Of a stretch of DNA of 64,000 nt, positions 52,610 to 61,288 are shown piece by piece. Under the pieces are notes generated by a model. The model did no database searches, was not told where the DNA came from, and saw nothing but the letters and a program-made list of their open reading frames with translations. The DNA lies in NCBI RefSeq assembly GCF_018449435.1, contig NZ_JAHCMU010000003.1, forward strand, positions 124,001 to 188,000, in the 5' to 3' direction. This DNA is from Flagellimonas sp. 389. Lineage in GTDB: Bacteria > Bacteroidota > Bacteroidia > Flavobacteriales > Flavobacteriaceae. The translations under genes and the position numbers were made by a program. Numbering within the stretch: position 1 is the stretch's first letter; the number at the start of each line of letters is the position of its first letter.

Positions 52610-54598
52610 ATGAAGTTTCAAGTAGTATCCGATTTTAGCCCAACTGGTGACCAACCCCAAGCCATAAAACAATTGGTAGATGGTATAAAAGAAAAAGAAC
52701 CACACCAAACACTACTGGGTGTGACGGGTTCTGGTAAAACATTTACAGTAGCCAATGTGGTGGAAAAAGTACAGCGTCCCACACTTGTATTAGCACATAA
52801 CAAAACACTCGCCGCCCAACTGTATTCCGAATTCAAACAGTTTTTTCCCAATAATGCCATTGAATACTTTGTATCCTATTACGATTATTACCAACCCGAA
52901 GCCTACATTCCAACCAGTGGATTGTATATTGAAAAAGATCTGTCCATTAATGAAGACATCGAAAAACTAAGGTTAAGTTCAACTTCATCTTTATTATCAG
53001 GTCGTAGAGATGTTTTGGTCGTGGCATCGGTATCTTGTTTGTATGGTATCGGAAATCCAATAGAATTTCAAAAAAATGTAATTTCAATTCACAGAGACCA
53101 AGTCATATCGAGAACCAAGTTCTTAAAACAATTGGTACAGAGCCTCTATTCAAGAACTACCGCCGATTTTAGAAATGGGAATTTCAGGGTCAAGGGAGAC
53201 GTTGTGGATGTATTCCCCGGATATGCCGACCATGCATTCCGTATTCACTTTTTTGGAGATGAAATTGAGGAAATAGAGGCATTGGACCCGTTTAACAATA
53301 ATGTCATAGAGGTCTATGATTCCCTGAATATTTACCCTGCTAACATGTTCGTTACCTCACCGGATATACTTCAAAACGCCATTCATCAAATTCAGGATGA
53401 TTTGGTAAAACAGATAGATTACTTTAAAGAAGTCGGGAGGCCCCTTGAAGCAAAACGTTTGGAAGAGCGTACCAACTTTGATTTGGAAATGATACGCGAA
53501 CTGGGTTACTGCTCAGGAATCGAAAACTATTCCAGGTATTTAGATGGCAGGGAGCCTGGTACGCGACCGTTCTGCCTGTTGGATTACTTTCCGGACGATT
53601 ATCTAATGATCATTGATGAAAGTCACGTAACCATACCACAAGTACATGCCATGTACGGTGGTGACCGCTCAAGAAAAGAGAATCTTGTGGAGTACGGATT
53701 TCGGTTACCGGCAGCAATGGACAACAGACCACTCAAGTTTGAAGAATTCGAAGCATTACAAAATCAAGTAATCTATGTGAGTGCCACGCCTGCGGACTAT
53801 GAATTACAGCTAAGCCAAGGGGTTTACGTAGAACAGGTAATCAGGCCAACGGGTTTATTGGATCCCATTATCGAAGTACGGCCAAGCTTAAACCAAATTG
53901 ATAATCTCGTAGAGGAAATTCAGCAACGGGTAGAGAAAGATGAGCGAACTTTGGTAACGACCCTGACCAAACGAATGGCGGAGGAACTAGCAAAATATTT
54001 GACGCGAATCGATGTACGTTGTCGCTATATCCATAGTGATGTGGATACGCTTGAACGTGTAGAGATCATGCAAGATTTGAGAAAAGGTATTTTTGATGTT
54101 TTGATTGGGGTCAACCTGTTACGGGAAGGTCTGGATTTACCAGAGGTTTCACTTGTAGCTATCCTAGATGCGGACAAAGAAGGTTTTTTACGGAGCAATC
54201 GCTCCTTGACCCAAACCGTGGGACGTGCTGCCCGTAACTTAAATGGAAAAGCTATCATGTATGCCGACACCATAACAGAAAGTATGAAGAAAACAATAGA
54301 TGAGACGAACTATCGTAGAGAGAAACAAATGACCTACAACAAAGACAACAATCTTGTTCCCAAAGCTTTAAATAAGAGTCTGGACAGTGCTTTGGCCAAA
54401 AATTCAGTTTCCACCTATCATTTTCATAAAGAAGAGTTACGCGCTGCGGAACCAGAATTGGAATATCTTACTCCAGACCAAAAAGAGAAGATGGTTCGTG
54501 AAAAACGCAAAGCCATGGAAAAAGCGGCCAAAGAACTCAATTTTATGGAGGCCGCAAAGCTTAGGGACGAGATAAAGGTTTTACAAGAGAGTGAATAA
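52610..54598 (+). CDS. uvrB: excinuclease ABC subunit B
   Basis: A 662-residue helicase-like subunit of nucleotide excision repair. Walker A GVTGSGKT is at residues 37-44, the beta-hairpin YYDYYQPEAYIP near 92-103, the DESH box in IIDESHVT near 336-343 and the UVR motif (helical, contacts UvrA/UvrC) in the final 40 residues. Length is as expected. The gene is followed by the terminator of the convergent hsp20. Confidence 0.97.
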   Translation: MKFQVVSDFSPTGDQPQAIKQLVDGIKEKEPHQTLLGVTGSGKTFTVANVVEKVQRPTLVLAHNKTLAAQLYSEFKQFFPNNAIEYFVSYYDYYQPEAYIPTSGLYIEKDLSINEDIEKLRLSSTSSLLSGRRDVLVVASVSCLYGIGNPIEFQKNVISIHRDQVISRTKFLKQLVQSLYSRTTADFRNGNFRVKGDVVDVFPGYADHAFRIHFFGDEIEEIEALDPFNNNVIEVYDSLNIYPANMFVTSPDILQNAIHQIQDDLVKQIDYFKEVGRPLEAKRLEERTNFDLEMIRELGYCSGIENYSRYLDGREPGTRPFCLLDYFPDDYLMIIDESHVTIPQVHAMYGGDRSRKENLVEYGFRLPAAMDNRPLKFEEFEALQNQVIYVSATPADYELQLSQGVYVEQVIRPTGLLDPIIEVRPSLNQIDNLVEEIQQRVEKDERTLVTTLTKRMAEELAKYLTRIDVRCRYIHSDVDTLERVEIMQDLRKGIFDVLIGVNLLREGLDLPEVSLVAILDADKEGFLRSNRSLTQTVGRAARNLNGKAIMYADTITESMKKTIDETNYRREKQMTYNKDNNLVPKALNKSLDSALAKNSVSTYHFHKEELRAAEPELEYLTPDQKEKMVREKRKAMEKAAKELNFMEAAKLRDEIKVLQESE

Positions 54599-54644
54599 AA
54601 AAGAAAGCGCGCTCACAACACTATGAATGTGCAGAAACGCGCTT
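54599..54644 (-). terminator. terminator of hsp20
   Basis: On the minus strand AAGCGCG (54638-54644) pairs with CGCGCTT (54605-54611), with a 26-base loop that contains its own CACA/TGTG stem. It is followed by TCTTTTTT. It faces the end of uvrB. Confidence 0.6.
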
Positions 54645-54713
54645 CCAAACTAACTAACCAACTAAACCAATCATCATGAAACACCTAAATGGTGCGTTCT
54701 TCTTCTTTTGTAA

Positions 54714-55139
54714 TTATCCTATAGAAATCAATCTTTTAGGCCTTGGTAATGCCTCTTCTTTTTTAGGAAGTGTCAATTTTAAAATTCCATCTTCGTAGTT
54801 GGCATCAATTTTATTGCCATCTACTGTTTCTGGTAAAGTGAAGGCTCTTTTAAAGGAAGAAAAAGAAAATTCCTTCCTTGTGTAATTATCGTTTGTTTCT
54901 TCGTTTTCGGACTTTGTCTCGCTCGAAATTGTCAAAACATCATTATCGACCTCTACCTTAAAATCTTCTTTTTTGAAACCGGGAACAGCCAGTTCCAATT
55001 CAAATGCTTCCGTGTTGTCCTTAATATTTACTGAAGGAACAAAGTTTTTTTGGTTCTCAATTCCTCCAAACCAATCTGGTCCAAAAACATCGTTCATTAA
55101 TGATGGGAAAAACACGTTATTTCTTTTTACTATACTCAT
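54714..55139 (-). CDS. Hsp20/alpha-crystallin small heat shock protein
   Basis: A 141-residue chaperone. The alpha-crystallin domain runs from FVPSVNIKDNTEAFELELAVPGFKKEDFKVEVDNDVLTIS to the C-terminal GILKLTLPK (A-x-x-x-x-G-V-L motif variant DGILKLTLPK), and the tail RPKRLISIG has the I-x-I motif used for oligomer formation. The start at 55139 replaces an upstream ATG at 55172. Two palindromic boxes upstream (55210-55254) probably control it under stress. Confidence 0.93.
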   Translation of the reverse strand: MSIVKRNNVFFPSLMNDVFGPDWFGGIENQKNFVPSVNIKDNTEAFELELAVPGFKKEDFKVEVDNDVLTISSETKSENEETNDNYTRKEFSFSSFKRAFTLPETVDGNKIDANYEDGILKLTLPKKEEALPRPKRLISIG

Positions 55140-55209
55140 GGTGATACATTTTATATTAAACATTAAAATCACCTAACCATAGTCAAATCCCATACCACTA
55201 CAATAAATA

Positions 55210-55254
55210 TGTCATTTTGACATTTTATTAACAAATTATAATGTCAAAATGGCA
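55210..55254 (-). promoter_or_regulatory. paired TGTCA palindromes upstream of hsp20
   Basis: TGTCATTTTGACA (55210-55222) and TGTCAAAATGGCA (55242-55254) are two similar palindromes whose centres are 32 bp apart, close to three helix turns. They lie between the TerB-like stop and hsp20 and look like operator pairs for a stress regulator. Confidence 0.6.
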
Positions 55255-55656
55255 TTAATTGTAATGTGCCTTGAAAATATTGATGAGTACGTCTACTGGA
55301 ATAATGTTATCGGGATACTTGTGCATTACCTCCAAAACCTGCCCAATGGCAGATGGTGGCAGTCCCATCGCGAGCCCTATGTTATGAAGTGTGCTGATTT
55401 CCTTGTCGTGCTGTTCTTTATCCACATTCATGAGCAGCAACAACCTATGGAACTGCACGATTCGCTCAGCTTGTGTTTTAAGAACAACTTTTGGCGATTT
55501 TTTTTTGAGAAGTTTATTGAACGTTTCCTTGTCTACTCCCAAATTGGAAGCAACACCAAGTAAAAATTGATATTCTGATTGTTTCAGCGAATAATCTACC
55601 CTTGCAAAGGCAATCATCTCAGAAAGAATACTCAATTTCTCTTTATACGTTCCCAT
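55255..55656 (-). CDS. TerB-like helical protein
   Basis: A 133-residue all-helical protein resembling the TerB/tellurite-resistance fold: KLSILSEMIAFARVDYSLKQSEYQFLLGVASNLGV and the later ERIVQFHRLLLLMNVDKEQHDKEISTLHNIGLAMGLP show the two helix-pair repeats with acidic metal-binding positions. It may bind metal ions or act in stress signalling. The ATG at 55656 gives the compact family start. It is followed directly by the hsp20 operator pair. Confidence 0.7.
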   Translation of the reverse strand: MGTYKEKLSILSEMIAFARVDYSLKQSEYQFLLGVASNLGVDKETFNKLLKKKSPKVVLKTQAERIVQFHRLLLLMNVDKEQHDKEISTLHNIGLAMGLPPSAIGQVLEVMHKYPDNIIPVDVLINIFKAHYN

Positions 55657-55716
55657 TATTTTGGAGTTGACATGTAATGCTAAGTACATAACTCCAAAAC
55701 ACCTGACTTTAGTGTA

Positions 55717-55745
55717 TAAAAAAATCCCGGAAGTCTCCGGGATTT
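55717..55745 (-). terminator. terminator of the 55.8-kb gene
   Basis: Minus-strand hairpin AATCCCGGA, loop GACT, TCCGGGATT (perfect 9-bp stem) with a T run after it (plus-strand A residues 55718-55724). It is 28 bp past the stop at 55774. Confidence 0.85.
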
Positions 55746-55773
55746 CTCAACTAATTCAAATACTACCAGCTAA

Positions 55774-56145
55774 TTAGGTTGTAATCTTTACAGGAATCGT
55801 ATATATTTTTCCCTCAATTACGTTTCCAACCGTTACTTTTTTATAGTTCAACCGTCCCTTGACAAATCCCTCCAACATATCGTTTTCAGTATAGACGGAC
55901 AACACTACAATTTCACCTTCCTTGTTAATGGTGAAACGTACTTTGGCGGCCATCAATTCATTTTCAGCTAACTGAAAAGAATTGTTTTTCAATAGCATCT
56001 GAATTTGTATTGAAAGATTCTCTGAAGGATCGATTGTATTGTCTCTGTTTGCAAGAATATTTCCAGAGATACATAAACAAAAGATAACTAAAGCAATATG
56101 GGTTCTTTTGATGATATTTTTTTGATTTCTATTCAATGATTTCAT
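55774..56145 (-). CDS. exported hypothetical protein, 123 residues
   Basis: A protein with a long positively charged n-region (MKSLNRNQKNIIKR) and a hydrophobic core to about residue 32 (LCISGNILAN), so it is exported. The mature part VRFTINKEGEIVVLSVYTENDMLEGFVKGRLNYKKV resembles the small beta-alpha fold of TonB C-terminal regions, but no TonB box or helix is attached. It is a single gene with a clear terminator. Function unknown. Confidence 0.65.
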   Translation of the reverse strand: MKSLNRNQKNIIKRTHIALVIFCLCISGNILANRDNTIDPSENLSIQIQMLLKNNSFQLAENELMAAKVRFTINKEGEIVVLSVYTENDMLEGFVKGRLNYKKVTVGNVIEGKIYTIPVKITT

Positions 56146-56259
56146 ATAAATCTGTTTTACAGCTATTTATTCAAAATTTGAAGAACGTTTCTTTGCAAAG
56201 ACATGGCAAAATTAAGTTCTATTTTCAGAAAAACTTTACACAAAAACTTGATTTAACCC

Positions 56260-56403
56260 ATGCTTAAATTCAATAACACTTACCTAATATTGGAGCTTTT
56301 TTTAGCTAAGAACCGTATGCTAAGAATCTTTCATTGGAACCTTCCAAAAGCAGAAAAACTTGTTATGCAATTAGAAAGATTACTGAAGATTTATGAAACC
56401 TGA
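56260..56403 (+). CDS. possible 47-residue ORF
   Basis: A plus-strand ORF MLKFNNTYLILELFLAKNRML followed by amphipathic helix sequence. It sits alone between two minus-strand genes, with no clear promoter, so it may be chance. Confidence 0.2.
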   Translation: MLKFNNTYLILELFLAKNRMLRIFHWNLPKAEKLVMQLERLLKIYET

Positions 56404-56423
56404 GCCTAAACTTTTAGCGATAC

Positions 56424-56455
56424 AAAAAAAGGGCAACGTTAACTAAACGTTGCCC
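56424..56455 (-). terminator. terminator of sucC
   Basis: Minus-strand GGGCAACGTT, loop TAGTT, AACGTTGCCC (perfect 10-bp stem, 56431-56455) followed by seven T residues. It is 32 bp past the sucC stop. Confidence 0.9.
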
Positions 56456-56487
56456 TAAGTATTATCGGGATTGTGTGAGGTAGACTT

Positions 56488-57681
56488 CTAACCCAGCACT
56501 TCTTTGACTTTATCCGCAGCTTCTTGAAATTGAACAGCTGAATGTACCGCTAATCCAGAATTATCGATAATCTCTTTTGCCAGTTCTGCATTGGTACCCT
56601 GTAATCGAACTATGATAGGCACTTTAATGGCATCTCCCATATTTTTATAGGCATCTACCACCCCTTGCGCAACTCTATCACAACGGACGATTCCCCCAAA
56701 AATATTGATAAGTATCGCTTTTACGTTGGGGTCTTTCAAAATGATTCGGAAAGCTTCTTCCACCCTTTTGGCATCTGCCGTACCACCTACATCCAAAAAG
56801 TTGGCCGGTTCACCACCTGCCATCTTGATCAAATCCATAGTTGCCATGGCAAGTCCGGCACCGTTGACCATACAGCCTACATTACCGTCCAAATCCACGT
56901 AATTCAATCCTACTTCGCGCGCCTCGACTTCAATTGGGTTTTCTTCACGCAAATCCCGCATTTCGGCATAAGCCTTTCTTCGATATAAAGAATTATCATC
57001 AATAGAAACCTTGGCATCCACAGCCATTATTTTATCATCAGAAGTTTTTAAGACCGGATTTATCTCGAACATACTGGAATCACTTTCCACATATGCCCTG
57101 TAAAGTGATGAAACAAACTTTGTCATTTCTTTGAAAGCGGTTCCTGAAAGTCCAAGATTAAAGGCAATCTTTCTTGCTTGGAATGGAAGTAATCCCGTAG
57201 CTGGATCAATCTCTTCGGTAAATATCAAATGAGGTGTCTTTTCAGCAACTTCTTCAATATCCATACCCCCTTCGGTCGAGTACATTACCATGTTTCTTCC
57301 AGTTCCCCTGTTCAATAGAACGGACATGTAAAATTCGCTCGTTTCGCTATCTCCCGGGTAGTAAACATCTTCAGCAATAAGCACTTGGTGCACTTTTTTT
57401 CCTTCTGCGGAGGTCTGTGGCGTAATAAGGTTCATACCTATAATGTTTCCCGCAATCTCTTCTACTTCTTTCAAGTTTTTTGCCAACTTAACACCACCGC
57501 CTTTACCACGGCCACCAGCGTGAACCTGGGCCTTTACTACATGCCATCCCGTTCCTGTTTCTTGTGTAAGCTGCTTGGCTGCATCCACTGCTTGTTTGGC
57601 ATTACGTGCAACTATTCCGCGTTGGATTCTAACTCCAAAACTTGCTAAAATTTCTTTACCTTGATATTCGTGAAGATTCAT
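56488..57681 (-). CDS. sucC: succinate-CoA ligase (ADP-forming) subunit beta
   Basis: A 397-residue subunit of the citric-acid-cycle enzyme that forms succinate and ATP from succinyl-CoA. The ATP-grasp domain begins MNLHEYQGKEILASFGV; VKAQVHAGGRGKGGGVKLA is the nucleotide-binding loop, NPVLKTSD and DAKVSIDDN the metal-binding region, and NIFGGIVRCDRVAQGVV the C-terminal power-helix region. The alpha subunit sucD is not beside it, a common arrangement in Bacteroidota. TATTTTTG at 57707-57714 is its promoter element. Confidence 0.97.
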   Translation of the reverse strand: MNLHEYQGKEILASFGVRIQRGIVARNAKQAVDAAKQLTQETGTGWHVVKAQVHAGGRGKGGGVKLAKNLKEVEEIAGNIIGMNLITPQTSAEGKKVHQVLIAEDVYYPGDSETSEFYMSVLLNRGTGRNMVMYSTEGGMDIEEVAEKTPHLIFTEEIDPATGLLPFQARKIAFNLGLSGTAFKEMTKFVSSLYRAYVESDSSMFEINPVLKTSDDKIMAVDAKVSIDDNSLYRRKAYAEMRDLREENPIEVEAREVGLNYVDLDGNVGCMVNGAGLAMATMDLIKMAGGEPANFLDVGGTADAKRVEEAFRIILKDPNVKAILINIFGGIVRCDRVAQGVVDAYKNMGDAIKVPIIVRLQGTNAELAKEIIDNSGLAVHSAVQFQEAADKVKEVLG

Positions 57682-57706
57682 CTATACTTTACTTTTGTTC
57701 GTACTA

Positions 57707-57714
57707 CAAAAATA
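57707..57714 (-). promoter_or_regulatory. candidate -7 element of sucC
   Basis: On the minus strand TATTTTTG matches TAnnTTTG, 25 bp before the ATG. The -33 position is TTC with a 20-bp spacer. Confidence 0.5.
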
Positions 57715-57823
57715 GAAAACGACATTGACAAATTGAAGGGGAAAAAGGAATAAATGATGGCTAAATTGATACTATGGATGTTTTGATTTTTTTGTTCATC
57801 GAAAAGTGTGCAAAGAGAGGTGA

Positions 57824-58462
57824 TCAAATCTTAAAGTCAGTAAAATCCAACGGGTCAAAATTTTTAAAATGTCCGTTCATTTCTATGATTCCTTTGGTAC
57901 GTTTAACTTCATTCAATACCGAAGTCGTATTCTCCAAATGGGTTTTGATAAAATACAGTCTATCGGTCTCATTCGAAATTTGCAACAGCTCGTATTCCTG
58001 TTCAAAGGAAAGTCCCATTTTGTGTGCAAGCGAATAACTATTGAACTGTTTTGGGGATGTTTTGGTAAAGGGTACATCCATTAAACCGTACAATTCTTCC
58101 ACACGCTCCAATACTTCTTTTCTAAGTTCTTCGCTGGCGTCATTTTCCATATCCAAAAATTGTACATCTCCTCCGGCATAGGGCTTTCCCTCAATTTGAT
58201 TTTCGAATGAAAGCACCTTAAAGACCTGCCGGGCAATACAAACTACATCCATTTCACCGCTCTCATAGGTGGTAACCACTTCTACCAACTGCACCTCGGT
58301 ACCGTAGGAAATGGTATTATTGATAAAGACAGGAATGCCAAAAGTCACTGCTTCTTTCCTGCAATCCAGAATCAATTGCTTGTACCTTTCTTCAAAAATA
58401 TGTAACGGTACGGTTTCTCCCGGAAAGAAAACTGACTGCAATGGGAATAGGGGTAATTTCAT
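57824..58462 (-). CDS. LON-substrate-binding-domain protein
   Basis: A 212-residue protein equal to the N-terminal domain of Lon protease: MKLPLFPLQSVFFPGETVPLHIFEERYKQLI is the family start. The ATPase and protease domains are missing, as in the free-standing family. It may deliver substrates or act independently. The ATG at 58462 was chosen over 58522 because the family begins MKLPLFPL. It is divergent from lysA. Confidence 0.88.
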   Translation of the reverse strand: MKLPLFPLQSVFFPGETVPLHIFEERYKQLILDCRKEAVTFGIPVFINNTISYGTEVQLVEVVTTYESGEMDVVCIARQVFKVLSFENQIEGKPYAGGDVQFLDMENDASEELRKEVLERVEELYGLMDVPFTKTSPKQFNSYSLAHKMGLSFEQEYELLQISNETDRLYFIKTHLENTTSVLNEVKRTKGIIEMNGHFKNFDPLDFTDFKI

Positions 58463-58576
58463 CCTAATAATTTGCCCTAAATTTACAATGACAAGTTTAA
58501 AAGGGCAAACACCTTTACGCAATAATTGTTATTTTTAAAACAAATTGTTATATATTTACTTTTTCTTAAAATAATC

Positions 58577-58607
58577 TTGTGCAACTAGTCTGCAACCTTT
58601 AGATTTG
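58577..58607 (+). promoter_or_regulatory. promoter of lysA
   Basis: TTG (58577-58579), a 20-bp spacer and TAGATTTG (58600-58607), near-exact to TTG-N19-TAnnTTTG. Predicted start about 13 bp before the ATG at 58627. Confidence 0.65.
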
Positions 58608-58626
58608 TCACAAATAACGTTAGCTT

Positions 58627-59865
58627 ATGAACTCCCAAGATTTACTGAACATTACAAAGGAATTTGGAGCTCCCCTGTATGTTTATGATGCTGAAAAAAT
58701 AGCCTCTCAATTTCAACGTTTAACAAATGCTTTCAAGGGTGTTGGAAACCTTAGGCTCAATTATGCTGCAAAAGCACTTTCCAATGTTTCCATTCTCCGT
58801 TTAATGAATCATTTGGGGAGCGGTCTGGACACCGTTTCCATTCAAGAGGTAAAGCTGGGTCTTATGGCAGGGTTTCAGCCTGAGTCCATTATTTACACAC
58901 CAAACGGTGTTTCCTTGGAAGAAATTGAAGAAGCTGCGGCATTAGGCGTTCAAATCAATATAGATAACCTATCGGTTCTGGAACAATTTGGGAGCAAACA
59001 TCCAAACGTACCGGTATGTATTCGTATAAATCCACATGTGATGGCAGGGGGCAACTCCAATATTTCTGTGGGCCATATCGATTCTAAGTTTGGAATCAGT
59101 ATTCACCAGATTCCACATTTGTTACGTATCGTGGACCTTACCCAAATGAACATCAATGGTATCCACATGCATACCGGTAGCGATATTCTGGATATCGATG
59201 TTTTTCTATATGCTTCTGAGATTTTGTTCGAAACGGCCAAAAACTTTAGGGATTTGGATTTTATAGACTTTGGCAGTGGGTTTAAGGTACCCTACAAAAC
59301 CGGAGATATAGAGACCAATGTTGAGGAATTGGGGAAAAAGCTCACCAGTCGCTTCAATAAGTTCTGTAAGGAGTATGGCAAGGAACTGACCCTGGCCTTT
59401 GAACCGGGGAAGTTTTTGGTAAGCGAAGCAGGTTACTTTTTGGCAAAGGTGAACGTGGTCAAACAAACAACTTCCACAGTTTTTGCAAGTATCGATTCTG
59501 GATTTAATCACTTGATAAGACCTATGCTCTATGGGTCCTCGCATGAAATCATCAATATATCCAATACCAACGGAAGGGAACGTTATTACTCTGTAGTTGG
59601 CTACATTTGCGAGACGGATACGTTTGGCAGCAACCGCAGGATCAACGAAATTTCTGAAGGGGATATTTTGTGTTTTAAGAATGCTGGCGCCTACTGTTTT
59701 ACCATGGCGAGCAATTACAATTCCAGATTTAGGCCGGCAGAGGTACTTTGGCACAACGGAAAAGCCCATTTAATCAGAAAACAGGAAACATTTGATGATA
59801 TTCTTAGGAACCAAGTGGATGTAAAAGAACTGTTCGGATCTCCTGAAAAGGCAGTAGCTGAATAG
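58627..59865 (+). CDS. lysA: diaminopimelate decarboxylase
   Basis: A 412-residue PLP enzyme that converts meso-diaminopimelate to lysine. The PLP lysine is K49 in NYAAKALSN; HVMAGGNSNISVGHIDSKFGI, HMHTGSDI and the phosphate-binding GSGFKV follow, as does EPGKFLVSEAGYFLAKV. The active-site cysteine is in GYICETDTFG (the C-E-S/T-x-D pattern). It is the last core-genome gene before the cassette-like region. Confidence 0.95.
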   Translation: MNSQDLLNITKEFGAPLYVYDAEKIASQFQRLTNAFKGVGNLRLNYAAKALSNVSILRLMNHLGSGLDTVSIQEVKLGLMAGFQPESIIYTPNGVSLEEIEEAAALGVQINIDNLSVLEQFGSKHPNVPVCIRINPHVMAGGNSNISVGHIDSKFGISIHQIPHLLRIVDLTQMNINGIHMHTGSDILDIDVFLYASEILFETAKNFRDLDFIDFGSGFKVPYKTGDIETNVEELGKKLTSRFNKFCKEYGKELTLAFEPGKFLVSEAGYFLAKVNVVKQTTSTVFASIDSGFNHLIRPMLYGSSHEIINISNTNGRERYYSVVGYICETDTFGSNRRINEISEGDILCFKNAGAYCFTMASNYNSRFRPAEVLWHNGKAHLIRKQETFDDILRNQVDVKELFGSPEKAVAE

Positions 59866-60328
59866 CAAGTACAACTATCCTTCTTAGTAGTTTTTTGATA
59901 TACCGACATAGCTACAAAACGAGCAACATACTATATGCCCGTGCACACATATATTATTCAAGGCTTTAATAAAAAGTGTTCAACCGTTCCTAGATTATTC
60001 ACATCACCCTCAATGCATTAAATTTATGCTGTGATTTTTTGAGAGGTGTCCATAACGAAACTATAATAGGTTATTAAAACAATACCCAAAGGTGTTACAT
60101 AACCAACATTTCGTTTTGGATATGCTTACTTTTATAGTAAAGTGTATATATCCAACCGTTGGTGGCAATGAGCAAAAGTATAGCCACCAACAACGTGTAT
60201 AACACAAAGCCCGTAGTGCGTAAAAAGCCAACCAAAGAGTATACGATATTCGAAAATCTGTATAAGGAGTCAAATCTACTTCCACCCGACCTTTGTCTTA
60301 TTCTTTTAATCTATAAAAAATAGACAAA
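59866..60328. other. 463-bp structured intergenic region
   Basis: This is the border between core genome and accessory tail. It holds a weak hairpin after lysA (59873-59896, AACTA/TAGTT plus T run), a TTACT/AGTAA hairpin near 60126, the perfect GTTGGTGGC/GCCACCAAC inverted repeat and a GTGTATAACAC string. No convincing gene is seen on either strand. Confidence 0.6.
60158..60191. repeat. 9-bp perfect inverted repeat at the cassette border
   Basis: GTTGGTGGC (60158-60166) and GCCACCAAC (60183-60191) with a 16-base loop. It is followed by AACGTGTATAACAC, which resembles the GTRTAA start of the downstream cassette repeats. Confidence 0.75.
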
Positions 60329-61279
60329 ATGAATACAAATCAATTTGGTAAAAAAGGTTGGACACCAGACAGCATTGGAAATCTAAATGGCAAAACATTC
60401 GTCATTACAGGTACTACAAGCGGAACAGGTTTTGAAGCAACAAAAATATTGCTTTCAAAAGGTGCAAAGGTGGTAATGCTTAATAGAAACCCAAAGAAAG
60501 TAGAAGACACCATTGCTTCATTGAAACAAGAATTGGGTAACGATATTGATGTTACTAACATTCAAATGGACTTATCCAAGCAAGCCTCTATAAAAAAAGC
60601 AGTTGCAGAAGTTTTAAAAATGGTTCCTCAAATTAATGCACTTATCTGTAACGCCGCAATTGCCCAAGTACCTAAACAAACGCTAACAGTAGACGGTTGG
60701 GAAAGTCAAATGGGAACGAACTACTATGGCAATTTTACGCTTCAAGCTTTACTATTTCCATTAATAGAAAAATCTAAAGGACGAATTGTAACTGTAGGAA
60801 GTATGGGATATGATATGGGAATTAAAACCATCAAATTTGACGATTTGAATTGGGATAAAGATTACACCCCTAACAATGCTTATAGTCAAAGTAAATTGGC
60901 ACAGATTATGACTATTTATGAACTACAGGATAGATTGGCAGCAGTAGGTAAAACAGACGTTAAAGCATATGCTTGCCATCCTGGTTCTTCAAGAACCAAC
61001 TTGATAAATACAAGTGGTAGTTTTATGATGAAATTCATCTTTAATCTCATGAAACTATCCCCATTAACACAATCGGCCGAAAAAGGTGCGTATCCCCAAT
61101 TGATGTGTGCAACGGAGCCAAATCTTGACCAAAAGGGTTTTTACGGCCCAACAGGAACAAGCAATTGGGTAGGTCCAGTTGGAGCACACAAAATAGAGCC
61201 ACACGCTAAAGATAAAGCTGTTGCTAAAAAACTATGGGAACTTTCGGAAAATGAGACAGGTGTAAAATGGAATATCTAA
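60329..61279 (+). CDS. short-chain dehydrogenase/reductase
   Basis: A 316-residue SDR enzyme. The nucleotide-binding TGTTSGTGFE is at residues 27-36, NAAI near 109-112 (usual NNAG/CNAA position), and the catalytic YSQSK near 190-194, with the serine in VGSMG. The length and the C-terminal LYxGxx-free tail resemble protochlorophyllide-reductase/WW-oxidoreductase-like SDRs. The substrate is unknown. It is followed after 9 bp by an AraC-type regulator that probably controls it, and then by a membrane protein. Confidence 0.87.
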   Translation: MNTNQFGKKGWTPDSIGNLNGKTFVITGTTSGTGFEATKILLSKGAKVVMLNRNPKKVEDTIASLKQELGNDIDVTNIQMDLSKQASIKKAVAEVLKMVPQINALICNAAIAQVPKQTLTVDGWESQMGTNYYGNFTLQALLFPLIEKSKGRIVTVGSMGYDMGIKTIKFDDLNWDKDYTPNNAYSQSKLAQIMTIYELQDRLAAVGKTDVKAYACHPGSSRTNLINTSGSFMMKFIFNLMKLSPLTQSAEKGAYPQLMCATEPNLDQKGFYGPTGTSNWVGPVGAHKIEPHAKDKAVAKKLWELSENETGVKWNI

Positions 61280-61288
61280 ATTGGAAAT

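Larger units (their letters stand above)
56146..56487. other. 342-bp intergenic region
   Basis: Contains the candidate promoter TAATTTTG (minus strand, 56207-56214) of the exported protein, a plus-strand 47-residue ORF (56260-56403) and the sucC terminator. Nothing else is visible. Confidence 0.6.

Noticed and set aside
54676-54795. Plus-strand ORF beginning MKHLNGAFFFFC
   Set aside because: It runs antisense to the end of hsp20 and has no family features; its frame continues only as a shadow of hsp20.
60061-60285. 74-residue minus-strand ORF
   Set aside because: It spans the inverted repeat and hairpins of the cassette border, and has low-complexity sequence rich in rare cysteine and tryptophan; considered chance.
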